In this document: positions 46,109 through 54,753 of the stretch, piece by piece
Layout: every line of letters begins with the position of its first letter
Numbering within the stretch: position 1 is the first letter of the stretch
Source of the DNA: Peribacillus sp. FSL E2-0218
GTDB lineage: Bacteria > Bacillota > Bacilli > Bacillales > DSM-1321
Assembly (NCBI RefSeq): GCF_037992945.1
Contig: NZ_CP150304.1
Coordinates: 2,421,501 to 2,485,500, forward strand
Length of the DNA: 64,000 nucleotides
Direction: 5' to 3'
Translations under genes and position numbers: made by a program
Notes under the pieces: model-generated
Seen by the model: only the letters and a program-made list of their open reading frames with translations
Told to the model about the DNA's origin: nothing
The model's database searches: none

Positions 46109-46207
46109 CATACTATAAAAGCAAAAATTCATCTTGATTATTCAGAAAGGTTCAATTATTATATAATTAACATAAAATGGAAGGGTGGATTCGAACAATG
46201 ATCATTT

Positions 46208-46268
46208 AATCCTATTCTTGAAGAAAAAAAAAGCGTGTTAAAAATACGATTTTTTTCTGGATAGGATT
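46208..46268 (+). promoter_or_regulatory. long leader hairpin of the efflux gene
   Basis: AATCCTAT (46208-46215) with ATAGGATT (46261-46268) and AGAAAAAAA (46222-46230) with TTTTTTTCT (46250-46258). No T run follows, so it is a structured leader rather than a simple terminator. Confidence 0.5.
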
Positions 46269-46349
46269 GGTCTGTACATAAAAATACAAACAAAGATCAT
46301 TGTGTCCCTTTTACGAGGGGTATTATGCCTGTTAATTTGTATTGTGCCG

Positions 46350-46377
46350 CCTCCTGTCCAGATATTAAAGCAGGAGG
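46350..46377 (+). promoter_or_regulatory. hairpin masking the ribosome site of the efflux gene
   Basis: CCTCCTG (46350-46356) is the exact complement of CAGGAGG (46371-46377), which contains the AGGAGG of the TTG start at 46385. An upstream in-frame ATG (46325) with GAGGGG (46315-46320) overlaps it. Translation of that short upstream part could open the hairpin. Confidence 0.55.
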
Positions 46378-46384
46378 TTTTATA

Positions 46385-47644
46385 TTGGAAAAAAATAAAT
46401 CAGCACCTCTAAGCGAAAAGGAATCAAGCATATTCAAGAATCCTGTCTTTCGTGCGATCATCTTTTCCGGGTTATTTTTGCAAATAGGGATATGGGTCCG
46501 GAATTTTGCTGTTTTGTTATTCGTCATGGAAAGGACCAATGGCGATGCTTTTGCGATTTCCATGATATCCGTGGCGGAATTTGCCCCCATTTTCATTTTT
46601 TCATTTATAGGCGGGACCTTCGCAGATCGCTGGAGACCTAAAAAAACAATGGTATGGTGCGATATTTTAAGCGCATTATCCGTATTCGCCGTCCTTATCG
46701 CTCTTATCTTCGGGACCTGGAAGGTAGTGTTTTTTGCGACATTGATTTCGGCAATCCTTTCTCAATTTTCCCAGCCATCGGGAATGAAGCTATTTAAGAT
46801 GCACTTACCAGAAAGTCAAATCCAAACAGCAATGTCCGTGTATCAAACCGTATTCGCCGTATTCATGGTATTAGGGCCGATAATCGGTACATTTGCTTTC
46901 CAATCATTTGGCATCAACATCTCGATAGCCATTACCGGTGCAGCGTTTTTACTTTCAGCAGCTGCCCTCACATTCCTACCAAAAGACCGGAAATTGGTTG
47001 AAGAAGCGGATAAAACGACCTTATGGCAGGAAATGAAAAGCGGAGTGAATTACGTGCTGCGGAAAAAAGAACTGAGTTTGCTTGGATTATGTTTTCTCGG
47101 AGCGGGTCTTGGCCTTGGCTTCATACAGCCGCTCTCCATATTCCTTGTTACCGAGCGTTTAGGGCTGCCGAAGGAAAATCTTCAATGGCTATTCATGATG
47201 AACGGTGTCGGTATGATTTTAGGCGGGGCTGGTGTGATGATCTTCGCCAAAAAGGTGGCACCACAACGGTTATTGGCCCTTGGAATGCTTATAAATGCCC
47301 TTGGATTGGCTGTACTGGGACTGTCGACGAATCTTTGGCTTACACTAACAGCCGAGTTCTTTAATGGATTAATGCTGCCTTGTATCCAGATCGGAATCAA
47401 CACCTTGATACTGCAGCGGACGGAAGGTGCGTTCATTGGAAGGGTCAACGGTATATTAACGCCATTATTCACTGGTTCGATGGTAGTGACCATGAGTGTG
47501 GCAGGCATGTTGAAAGAGCAATTTTCACTCATTGCCATGTTTGAAACGGCGGCATTCTTTTTTATTCTTGGGATGGTTTTCATTTTGCCTTTATATAACC
47601 AAAAGGCGGAAACGAAATCCTTGGAAATTCAGCAGCAGGAATAA
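46385..47644 (+). CDS. MFS efflux transporter
   Basis: 419 residues, 12 helices, MFS_3 type resembling macrolide-efflux proteins (IGGTFADRWRPKKTM after helix 2; paired AGLGLGFIQPLSIF in helix 7). TTG 46385 has AGGAGG (46372-46377). An alternative N-terminal extension starts at ATG 46325 in the same frame (MPVNLYCAASC). The structured leader suggests induced translation, as for antibiotic-responsive pumps; the substrate is unknown. Confidence 0.82.
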   Translation: MEKNKSAPLSEKESSIFKNPVFRAIIFSGLFLQIGIWVRNFAVLLFVMERTNGDAFAISMISVAEFAPIFIFSFIGGTFADRWRPKKTMVWCDILSALSVFAVLIALIFGTWKVVFFATLISAILSQFSQPSGMKLFKMHLPESQIQTAMSVYQTVFAVFMVLGPIIGTFAFQSFGINISIAITGAAFLLSAAALTFLPKDRKLVEEADKTTLWQEMKSGVNYVLRKKELSLLGLCFLGAGLGLGFIQPLSIFLVTERLGLPKENLQWLFMMNGVGMILGGAGVMIFAKKVAPQRLLALGMLINALGLAVLGLSTNLWLTLTAEFFNGLMLPCIQIGINTLILQRTEGAFIGRVNGILTPLFTGSMVVTMSVAGMLKEQFSLIAMFETAAFFFILGMVFILPLYNQKAETKSLEIQQQE

Positions 47645-47657
47645 GAGGGAAGGGGAA

Positions 47658-47677
47658 GCAGGGAGCACACTCCCTGT
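47658..47677. repeat. left copy of 20-bp target duplication (terminator stem)
   Basis: GCAGGGAGCACACTCCCTGT, identical to 49417-49436. The stem CAGGGAG/CTCCCTG is the terminator of the efflux gene. Confidence 0.85.
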
Positions 47678-47689
47678 CAGTTTGTAGAC

Positions 47690-47727
47690 AAAAGGGGTTC
47701 GGAATTAAAAAATTCCGAACCCCTTTT
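47690..47727. terminator. perfect 17-bp hairpin inside the left IS end
   Basis: AAAAGGGGTTCGGAATT and its exact complement around AAAA. It probably stops read-through into and out of the transposase gene. Confidence 0.75.
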
Positions 47728-47786
47728 GAAATTCCTTTGAAATTTTAACCAAAGGTTACGAGATTTGGGCTCTTCGAGCCGCTATG

Positions 47787-49145
47787 TTAAGCCGTTTTAG
47801 GACCTTGCCATGTCCAAGTGGCCATCTTCTTTACATTCATGGCAGCGAAAGTAAGCATCGCCTGCATCGACAATTTTTTAAGTCCCCTTAAAGTAGTCCA
47901 ACGCATACCATGCTTTTCTTTTGCATCTGCGAATACACGCTCAATCGTTTCTTTGCGTTTCGCATATATAGGTTTTACCTCTTGATGATGACGCAGATGA
48001 TCTGCTTCTTCCACATATGCTTGCCAGATATGCCGTGTCACTACTTTTTGATGGTCTTTGCTTTCCGTACACCGTGATAAAAATGAGCATGTTGCACAAA
48101 TTTGTTTGGGCGATTTGTATTCGCGATAGCCCTCTTTATTTGTTGTTGAGTACTTTAAAGTTTCTCCCGAAGGGCAAAGGTAACAATCAAAGTGTTCATC
48201 GTAAACATAGTCATGTTTGCGAAAGAATCCTTCTTTTGTACGAGGACGTGTATAGGGTAAAGCAGGTGTGATTTCTTTGTTAAATAGGTAGCTTGTAATC
48301 GCTGGTGTTTTATAAGCTGCATCTGCGGCAACTGCTTCTGGTTTTCCAACTTTCTCAATCACTTGCTCAACAAGTGGCTCCAAAATATGACTGTCATGTG
48401 TATTACCAGGTGTTACAATCGTTCCCAATACAAAACCGTTGCCGTCTGCGGCCGCATGGAATGAATAGGCAAACTGTTTTGTTCGTTCATCTTTCACATA
48501 GTAGCCACTCTCAGGATCCGTAGTACTTTCTTTAATTGCTTTGGTTTCTTCCTTATCAAATTTATCTGGTGGAAAAGGCTTCTTTCCGTGGTTTTCACGA
48601 TCTTGATTGATTTCTTCTTGAAGACGTCCTTGATACGCTCGTGTTTCTTTACGAACGATTTTCTTTTCAAATTTCCGTTTATTCGCACTGGCTTTCACAT
48701 GTGTGGAATCCACGAAAACGTGTTCTACACTTATTACCTTTTTATTAGCAGCTGTCATTAAAATGCGACAGAAAATCTGTTCAAACAGGTCTGTATCTTT
48801 AAAGCGTCGCTCATAATTTTTTCCGAACGTAGAGAAATGAGGCACTTTATCATGGAAACCATAGCCTAAGAACCAACGATAAGCCATATTGGTTTCAACT
48901 TCTTCAATCGTTTTACGCATGGAACGAATACCGAAGGTATATTGAATGAAAGTCAGTTTAACTAAAATAACTGGATCAATACTTGGGCGTCCTACCTCTG
49001 AGTACATATCTTTCACCAAGTCATAAATGAAAGTGAAGTCAATGGCAGCCTCCATTTTACGAACCAAATGGTTCGGTGGCACCAGTTGATCTAAAGTAAT
49101 CATTTCAAGTTGATCTCGCTGAATAGAATCATGTTTAGAAAGCAT
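47787..49145 (-). CDS. IS1182 family transposase
   Basis: 452 residues, DDE type: an N-terminal DUF772-like region (LVPPNHLVRKMEAAIDF, then VGRPSIDPVILVKL), a first catalytic Asp in VFVDSTHVKA, a second in AVAADAAYKT, and Glu in KRKETIERVFADAKEKHGMR. It appears intact. ATG 49145 with GAGGTG upstream; GTG 49154 and ATG 49151 are alternatives. Confidence 0.93.
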   Translation of the reverse strand: MLSKHDSIQRDQLEMITLDQLVPPNHLVRKMEAAIDFTFIYDLVKDMYSEVGRPSIDPVILVKLTFIQYTFGIRSMRKTIEEVETNMAYRWFLGYGFHDKVPHFSTFGKNYERRFKDTDLFEQIFCRILMTAANKKVISVEHVFVDSTHVKASANKRKFEKKIVRKETRAYQGRLQEEINQDRENHGKKPFPPDKFDKEETKAIKESTTDPESGYYVKDERTKQFAYSFHAAADGNGFVLGTIVTPGNTHDSHILEPLVEQVIEKVGKPEAVAADAAYKTPAITSYLFNKEITPALPYTRPRTKEGFFRKHDYVYDEHFDCYLCPSGETLKYSTTNKEGYREYKSPKQICATCSFLSRCTESKDHQKVVTRHIWQAYVEEADHLRHHQEVKPIYAKRKETIERVFADAKEKHGMRWTTLRGLKKLSMQAMLTFAAMNVKKMATWTWQGPKTA

Positions 49146-49229
49146 CCTCATCACCTCAAGTTTTAATCCTTCAATTTTAAAACAAAAATGACTCCAGTCA
49201 AAAGTGTTCTATCTAAATGGTAAGACAAA

Positions 49230-49352
49230 GTTGATTGGAGCGGGTGTTCGAGACTCCTGCGGGAAAAGCGCGTCTAGGGGAGACCCCGCAGGCAAAGCCG
49301 AGGAGGCTCCCCGACCGCCCGCGGAAAGCGAGTGCCTGGAGTGGAAATCAAC
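49230..49352. repeat. GC-rich Bacillus intergenic repeat, about 123 bp
   Basis: It begins GTTGATTGGAG and ends TGGAAATCAAC (inverted ends), with a GC-rich core including GAGACTCCTGCGGG and GCGGAAAGCGAGTGCC. This sequence recurs in many Bacillus genomes as a short dispersed palindromic element. Here it lies between the transposase start and the right IS end. Confidence 0.65.
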
Positions 49353-49416
49353 GTCTAAATTGTACAGGCCATAAAAATAGACAAACTCGATTTTCATTGA
49401 GTTTGTCTACAGTCTG

Positions 49417-49445
49417 GCAGGGAGCACACTCCCTGTTTTTTTGTC
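49417..49445 (+). terminator. right copy of the duplicated terminator
   Basis: The same 20 bp as 47658-47677, here still followed by its T run, so this is the original downstream half of the efflux gene's terminator. Confidence 0.8.
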
Positions 49446-49690
49446 CGTTCCAAGATCGTAAGGATCCATCCTTAATGATGAAAAGGTCCGGCACGAAAAT
49501 TTTTATTAAATATTTTTGAGCTGTATTACATAAAATAAATACAAATCTTCCTATAATAGGTTCTTCACATCACTAAAAGGAAGTTTTGAATAGGTATTGA
49601 TCACATTGGAGGCTGATCATCCTTTTACACGTCGAGGGAGCTCTTCCGACGTTTCAGCTAAGAATATTGAGCAGGGAAGGATTGATAGAG

Positions 49691-50116
49691 GTGACGACAA
49701 ACATCAAATGGACAGGTGAATTGGCTTTTACCGGATTCACCCCTTCAGGACATGAAATAAAAATGGATGCTGCTGAAGATGTAGGTGGACAAAATAGCGG
49801 AGCGCGGCCAACGGAACTACTATTACAAGCCCTGGCAGGCTGTACAGGAATTGATATAGTCATGATTTTGAAAAAAATGAGATTGGAACCGCTTACTTTC
49901 CGAATGGAAATGGAAGGGACGAGGGCGGAGGAACATCCTAAACGCTTTACGCATTATCATATCCACTATTTACTGGAAGGGGAGCTTCCGGAGGATAAAG
50001 TAGTACGCGCCATCCGATTATCGAAGGATACGTACTGTTCTGTGTATCACTCCTTAAATGCAAGCATTGAAGTGAGTTATTCGATCAATGGTGTCAAAGG
50101 GCGGCAAAAAATATAG
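49691..50116 (+). CDS. OsmC family protein
   Basis: 141 residues of the OsmC/Ohr fold: G-R-P-T-E-L-L-L-Q-A-L-A-G-C-T-G around the first Cys and TYCSVYHSL around the second. These reduce organic hydroperoxides with the paired cysteines. GTG 49691 has GGGAAGGA 8 nt upstream; the longer TTG frame has none. Terminator follows at 50129. Confidence 0.9.
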   Translation: MTTNIKWTGELAFTGFTPSGHEIKMDAAEDVGGQNSGARPTELLLQALAGCTGIDIVMILKKMRLEPLTFRMEMEGTRAEEHPKRFTHYHIHYLLEGELPEDKVVRAIRLSKDTYCSVYHSLNASIEVSYSINGVKGRQKI

Positions 50117-50128
50117 TACCTCTCCATG

Positions 50129-50159
50129 GCCCTTGGGTTTCCGTTTCGAGGGCTTTTTA
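50129..50159 (+). terminator. terminator of the OsmC gene
   Basis: GCCCT pairs with AGGGC around a 15-nt loop, then five T. Confidence 0.7.
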
Positions 50160-50267
50160 ATTGTAAGTTGGAGACATTATTGGATGCAAGTTGATCAATT
50201 CTTTCGTTTTCCCTTTGAACTTGTTAATATGGAAGTATTGATAAGTCAAATCAGAGGAGTGATGGAT

Positions 50268-50525
50268 ATGAGTGTACATAAGGACATTACGTTACATGCC
50301 CAAAAGCAAAACGAGCAATTCACTGAATTTTCGCTGTTGGACCAAAAAAGGGAAGAATATATTCAAGAAGCTGTAGAGTTATGTAAGGCCGATATGGATT
50401 TTTCAACAGATTCAATCAATCAGATCACCATGCAAATCAATGCCCTTGCAAACGAAAGATTTATACCCGCTCGTAAAATGGTTACCACGGAAATGGTCCG
50501 TACATACGTGGGGACATTAGCATAA
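50268..50525 (+). CDS. DUF2533 family protein (YpbS-like)
   Basis: 85 helical residues (MSVHKDITLHAQKQNEQF, RFIPARKMVTTEMV), fitting DUF2533/YpbS in sequence and length. Function unknown. AGAGGAG precedes ATG 50268. Confidence 0.75.
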   Translation: MSVHKDITLHAQKQNEQFTEFSLLDQKREEYIQEAVELCKADMDFSTDSINQITMQINALANERFIPARKMVTTEMVRTYVGTLA

Positions 50526-50649
50526 ACGACAGCCTTCAGGTGCAACATTGACTTGAAAAATGGCTGAAGACAGTACACTCATGATAAATGGGTGTTTTTT
50601 TATTTCTGAACTAGTTCGATAATGGATTCAATATGGATCGCAATCATTT

Positions 50650-51192
50650 TTACTCTTGCTTTGTATATCGGTTGGCATAGCTTGAGGCAACGAACGCATT
50701 AGGTTTTATTTTCGGTTCCACTCCCATGGATTCCATCCTAGCGATCATTTCATTTACGAACTCACTTGTTTTGTTCCGTTTTCCAATGCCAATATCAATG
50801 TGGCCCTCCATAGTAAAGGTGGCTCCTTGATAGACGGCAGGGAGAACAATGTCGATTAACTGATTTTTTCTTTCTTCCGTAAATAGGGAAACGATTTCCT
50901 CCGTTAATGACAATTCATAGGAAATGCGTTCATGTAAATGCGTCATCCTTCGAGGAACCATCACTTTCCTGATACAACCCCAAACCCCATTCCCTACCTG
51001 CCGAATCACGATGCCGGTGATGAAAACTGTATGTTGTTTATGTACCTGGGAATCGGTGCCGACCATTAATTGATAGTTACCGGCTGGATTTACATTCATG
51101 AACTCCACAATATGGTTGAAGACGACTTCAAATGACATGTTTTTTTCCTGGATATTTTGAAACGGGATTTTATATATTGGAGATTGTCTCAT
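50650..51192 (-). CDS. YkuK-like RNase H-fold protein (DUF458)
   Basis: 180 residues. The core QLMVGTDSQVHKQHTVFITGIVI is the RNase H-like first strand with its acidic residue, as in the DUF458/YkuK family; function unproven. ATG 51192 is chosen for its length match; the ribosome site is weak, and an internal start (MSFEVVF) is possible. Confidence 0.78.
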   Translation of the reverse strand: MRQSPIYKIPFQNIQEKNMSFEVVFNHIVEFMNVNPAGNYQLMVGTDSQVHKQHTVFITGIVIRQVGNGVWGCIRKVMVPRRMTHLHERISYELSLTEEIVSLFTEERKNQLIDIVLPAVYQGATFTMEGHIDIGIGKRNKTSEFVNEMIARMESMGVEPKIKPNAFVASSYANRYTKQE

Positions 51193-51437
51193 AAAGCAGC
51201 ACCCAACCCTTTCTCCGCCATTAATCTGGAATGTTCCATTTACCCGTGCACCCCATAACACATCATATGAATGAGGGACTTGTTTCGTGCTGGGATAATT
51301 CCCCCATAAAACGGAAAATCGATTGATATATTTTACCAGTTAAAATATACTTTTGGTACGAGATGCTCTTTGGTATGGGCCTGACCATTTCTTTATAGCT
51401 GTTGAATCCATTATAGATGAGGGAGGGATGATTTGTT

Positions 51438-53051
51438 TTGGAAAAATTGTCTTTAGGCGTGTTTAATTTTATGATTTACGTTCCTTTATCAAGTGATTCA
51501 GTTGGAATTGCAGAGGTAAAACCGGATTACAGGTTATATGTCATGGCTCCATTAGGTGAAATAACGGATTGGGACGCCTTTAAAGCCAAGTTAATGCAGT
51601 TGAAGGAAAATGGCGTATATGCCATAACGACAGATATTTGGTGGGGATTGGTCGAGAGCAAAAAGGATAACCAGTTTGATTGGTCTTATTATAAAAGGTA
51701 TGGCGCGGCAGTGGAATCCTCCGGTTTAAAATGGGTGCCCATCTTATCCACACATCAATGTGGCGGGAATGTGGGTGATGAATGCAGCTATCCCATCCCA
51801 AGCTGGCTCTGGAATAAAGACTCTGCCGAAAACATGTCATTCAAGAGCGAAAGCGGTTATTGGAATAAAGAAGTGCTAGCCCCTTGGTGGGAAGGGACCG
51901 CAACGCAATACGATGAATTGTACTGCTCCTTTGCAAAGAATTTCGCAGATAAAAAAGATTTGATTGCAAAAATATATTTAAGTGCAGGACCAGCTGGCGA
52001 ACTAAGATATCCCTCCTACCAGAATGCAGATGGTTGGGACTTTTCAGAAAGAGGGAAGCTTCAAGCTTATACAGAAGGTGCGAAAAGGGATTTCAGGCTT
52101 TCGATGCAATCAAAATATATATCGATAAAAAAACTCAATGCAGCTTGGGGAAAAAGATATAAGAACTGGGATGAGATTCAGCCTCCAGGTAACGGGGATT
52201 CATTTTTCATGAAAGGCGGTGAAATCGACACCGTCTTTGGAAACGATTTTATGCAGTGGTATCAGGGTTCTCTGGAAAAACATCTTTCAAGAATCTCGAA
52301 ATTGGCCCATAAACATTTTGATGAAGTCTTCGATGTTCCCATTGGTGCTAAAATCTCAGGTGTCCATTGGAAAATGAATGATCCGATCATGCCGCATTCA
52401 GCAGAGTATAGTGCCGGGTACTATAACTATTCCCAACTTCTTGATCAATTCAAGGAATCAAAAATGGCCCTTACCTTTACATGCTTGGAGATGGGGGACA
52501 CCGACGCGCAAACGGCACCATACTATAGCTCACCAAAGACGTTGGTTGCCCAAATTGCCACATTGGCCAAAGAAAAGGGTATTTCGCTAAATGGCGAAAA
52601 CGCGCTGCCCATCAGCAATGAAGGCGGATTTGATAATGTAGCGGAAATGGTTTACAACTTCGGTTTTGACGGTTTCACTTTCCTGAGGATATCCTATTTA
52701 TTCGATGACACAGGACAACCAACAGCTGAGTTACCAATGCTGGCGAATAAATTGCCAAGCAAATCGATTCCGGTTACATTCACGGTTGAAAATGTCCCTG
52801 CCGCACATGGTGTATACTTAATTGGTGACCGGGGAGAAATCGGCAGGTGGAATCCAGTCGATTATGAATACAAGCTCGCTCAACGTGAAAAGGGCAGCTG
52901 GAGCGGAACTTTCCGTTTAGCGGCGGATCGATATTATCAATTCAAGTTCGTCATGAAAGATGAAAATGGTAAGATTACTTGGCAGCAAGGTCCGAATGAA
53001 AGTCTTACAACCCCAGCCACCGGCAAAGGAGCTTATACATTCTTCTGGTAA
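51438..53051 (+). CDS. beta-amylase (GH14) with starch-binding CBM20
   Basis: 537 residues. The GH14 barrel (about 30-435) releases beta-maltose from starch chain ends; both catalytic glutamates are present, E188 in GPAGELRYPSY and E387 in LNGENALP, as are STHQCGGNVGD and DIWWGLVE. Residues about 440-537 are CBM20 (GDRGEIGRW...FKFVMKDENG). Family members are secreted, but the N terminus here (MEKLSLGVFNFMIYV) is a poor signal peptide. TTG 51438 with GAGGGAGG upstream. Confidence 0.95.
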   Translation: MEKLSLGVFNFMIYVPLSSDSVGIAEVKPDYRLYVMAPLGEITDWDAFKAKLMQLKENGVYAITTDIWWGLVESKKDNQFDWSYYKRYGAAVESSGLKWVPILSTHQCGGNVGDECSYPIPSWLWNKDSAENMSFKSESGYWNKEVLAPWWEGTATQYDELYCSFAKNFADKKDLIAKIYLSAGPAGELRYPSYQNADGWDFSERGKLQAYTEGAKRDFRLSMQSKYISIKKLNAAWGKRYKNWDEIQPPGNGDSFFMKGGEIDTVFGNDFMQWYQGSLEKHLSRISKLAHKHFDEVFDVPIGAKISGVHWKMNDPIMPHSAEYSAGYYNYSQLLDQFKESKMALTFTCLEMGDTDAQTAPYYSSPKTLVAQIATLAKEKGISLNGENALPISNEGGFDNVAEMVYNFGFDGFTFLRISYLFDDTGQPTAELPMLANKLPSKSIPVTFTVENVPAAHGVYLIGDRGEIGRWNPVDYEYKLAQREKGSWSGTFRLAADRYYQFKFVMKDENGKITWQQGPNESLTTPATGKGAYTFFW

Positions 53052-53166
53052 GCCGTATGCCTGCAGAGGGGGGACGTAATCTAAATGTAATCGTTTGTCA
53101 TTGGAATGCTCTTGATGTTAGGCGTTTCTCCATATACACTTTAAATACGATTGAGGAGTGGATAAT

Positions 53167-53487
53167 TTGAAAGAAATAACGATGGATCAATTAATATTTA
53201 AAGAGCATTTATCGATGATCGAACAATTTTCATTGAAGGATTTTATGTTTAAGTGGCTCGGCAGCCCAGATGAAGGATTGGATCACTTACTGCCGCTTAC
53301 GTACACAGTCCAAGACTTTGCAAAAATGGAAACGACAGCGGAAACCAATCTAAACATCAACGGCGATGAAACGTTCAAATATGTCACCATTACCAAAGAT
53401 AATCAAATAGTTATGGGCGGCTTATGCAGAAACCAAGAATTGACCTTTCGGATTTTGTCCCTGGATGAACGTTTAGGGAGCTGCTAA
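53167..53487 (+). CDS. hypothetical protein
   Basis: 106 residues, no signal or membrane segment; an alpha/beta composition (SPDEGLDHLLPLTYTVQDF). No family recognised. TTG 53167 is 8 nt after GAGGAG; GTG 53158 is too close. Confidence 0.6.
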   Translation: MKEITMDQLIFKEHLSMIEQFSLKDFMFKWLGSPDEGLDHLLPLTYTVQDFAKMETTAETNLNINGDETFKYVTITKDNQIVMGGLCRNQELTFRILSLDERLGSC

Positions 53488-53534
53488 AGAGCTGTTCGTG
53501 AATAAATAATATAAGGCAATGCTTTAATTGCCTC

Positions 53535-53584
53535 AGACCGTAGACAAACTCGATAATGATGGAGATTGTCTACGGTCTTTTTGG
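53535..53584. repeat. hairpin nearly identical to the IS1182 right end
   Basis: AGACCGTAGACAA pairs with TTGTCTACGGTCT. From 53534, CAGACCGTAGACAAACTC matches the inward reading of the IS right end at 17 of 18 bases. It also has a T run and can act as a terminator. Confidence 0.65.
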
Positions 53585-53592
53585 TTTTTATA

Positions 53593-53878
53593 GGAACTGT
53601 TGGAAATTCAGCTAAAGAAGATTATGTAAAGATATTGGGGCTAATATGGTTTGCGCCTATGATACATTGGGGGAAATAGGATTAAAGGAAACGAATTACT
53701 TGGGCTGGCGTTGTATGGGACACGTGTTCATGTGGGCAATAGTAGTGGGCAAGCTGGCACGTTTGTAGAAACATTAAAGGTTAGCTTGGGGGCGACGAGA
53801 AAACATGATCCAGAGCGATTAGCATCTGTCGTTGTAAAAATGGACACGACCTATTGCTCAGCTCTTCAATTTATGTGA
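53593..53878 (+). pseudogene. decayed gene with two frameshifts
   Basis: Three consecutive reading frames with protein-like sequence join end to end: GTVGNSAKEDYVKILG, then DIGANMVCAYDTLGEIGLKE, then NELLGLALYGTRVHVGNSSG continuing to a stop at 53878. The sum is about 95 codons without start. I do not recognise the family. Confidence 0.55.
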
Positions 53879-54040
53879 TGCGGCTCTTGCTCACAAATTA
53901 GTCGTAATTAGGAAGGTAATGTGTTAATCAAAGTTTAAAAATAAAAGAATATTTACAAAATAAATCCAAATATGGAATTGCCCTAGTGTATGATAAGGGT
54001 TGAAGCAAATTAATTAAAATGCTTGAAAGGGGATAGGGAA

Positions 54041-54502
54041 ATGGGAAGGAAGTTGGCTGAATCGCTAAAAACGCTTTTGAATGAAACGTTTGAGGGACCG
54101 GGAAACGGAGGAAGCTATTATACTGATTCAAAACCAAATACAGGCATTTTTGGCACTCTTGAAGGGCTGAACGCGGAAGATGCATCTCTTTCCATTCACG
54201 GATCGACAATAGCCGCTCACGCTGACCACACCCGTTATTACTTATGGGTGGTCCGGACGATGATTAGTGGTGTGGAATTTGAAAAGGATTGGAATGCCAG
54301 CTGGACCATTTCTCAAGTTGATGAGACAAAATGGGCCGAAATCAAGGAAGGCCTACAGACTGAATACCACTCTCTTTTAGTCGAAATCGATACAATCGAT
54401 TTAGAGGAATGGCTGACGAATGTAAATGCGATCATCGCTCATTCCGCTTATCATCTTGGAGCCTTAAGACAAATGATAAAAGAACTCGAAAGTGAAAAAT
54501 AA
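54041..54502 (+). CDS. DinB-like superfamily protein
   Basis: 153 residues forming a four-helix bundle with the DinB metal-site histidine pattern (STIAAHADHTRYYLW and AHSAYHLGALRQM). Such proteins include metal-dependent thiol transferases; function here unknown. AAAGGGGA lies before ATG 54041. Confidence 0.8.
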   Translation: MGRKLAESLKTLLNETFEGPGNGGSYYTDSKPNTGIFGTLEGLNAEDASLSIHGSTIAAHADHTRYYLWVVRTMISGVEFEKDWNASWTISQVDETKWAEIKEGLQTEYHSLLVEIDTIDLEEWLTNVNAIIAHSAYHLGALRQMIKELESEK

Positions 54503-54523
54503 AGATTATAAGTGAATTTAACT

Positions 54524-54556
54524 GAAACCCAGCAATAAATGCTGGGTTTCTATTTA
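54524..54556 (+). terminator. terminator of the DinB-like gene
   Basis: GAAACCCAGCA pairs with TGCTGGGTTTC around ATAAA. Confidence 0.85.
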
Positions 54557-54753
54557 TTGCTTTTTCCTGAAGGGGGATTCGTAGACGGGAAAGGTAAAGC
54601 AAACGGCAGTCCATTGGCAGACGAATATGCCTTGTGAATTCTTGCTGAAATGTGTCAGGTTATCTCGGAATCTAAGACTTTATAAAAGGGTTCAAGTCGT
54701 AATTGGAGAAATAGTAAGTATCATGACGTTTTTGGGCAGAGAATGATGTCTGC

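Larger units (their letters stand above)
47678..49416 (-). mobile_element. IS1182-family insertion sequence (1739 bp)
   Basis: One transposase gene on the minus strand. The ends are inverted: left CAGTTTGTAGACAAA, right (read inward) CAGACTGTAGACAAA, 13 of 15 alike. Both sides are flanked by a 20-bp direct repeat that contains a palindrome; IS1182 elements are known for variable-length duplications and for inserting at palindromic sites. A 17-bp perfect hairpin inside the left end (47690-47727) and one of 11 bp inside the right end (49378-49409) insulate it. The boundaries are inferred from the repeats. Confidence 0.8.
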
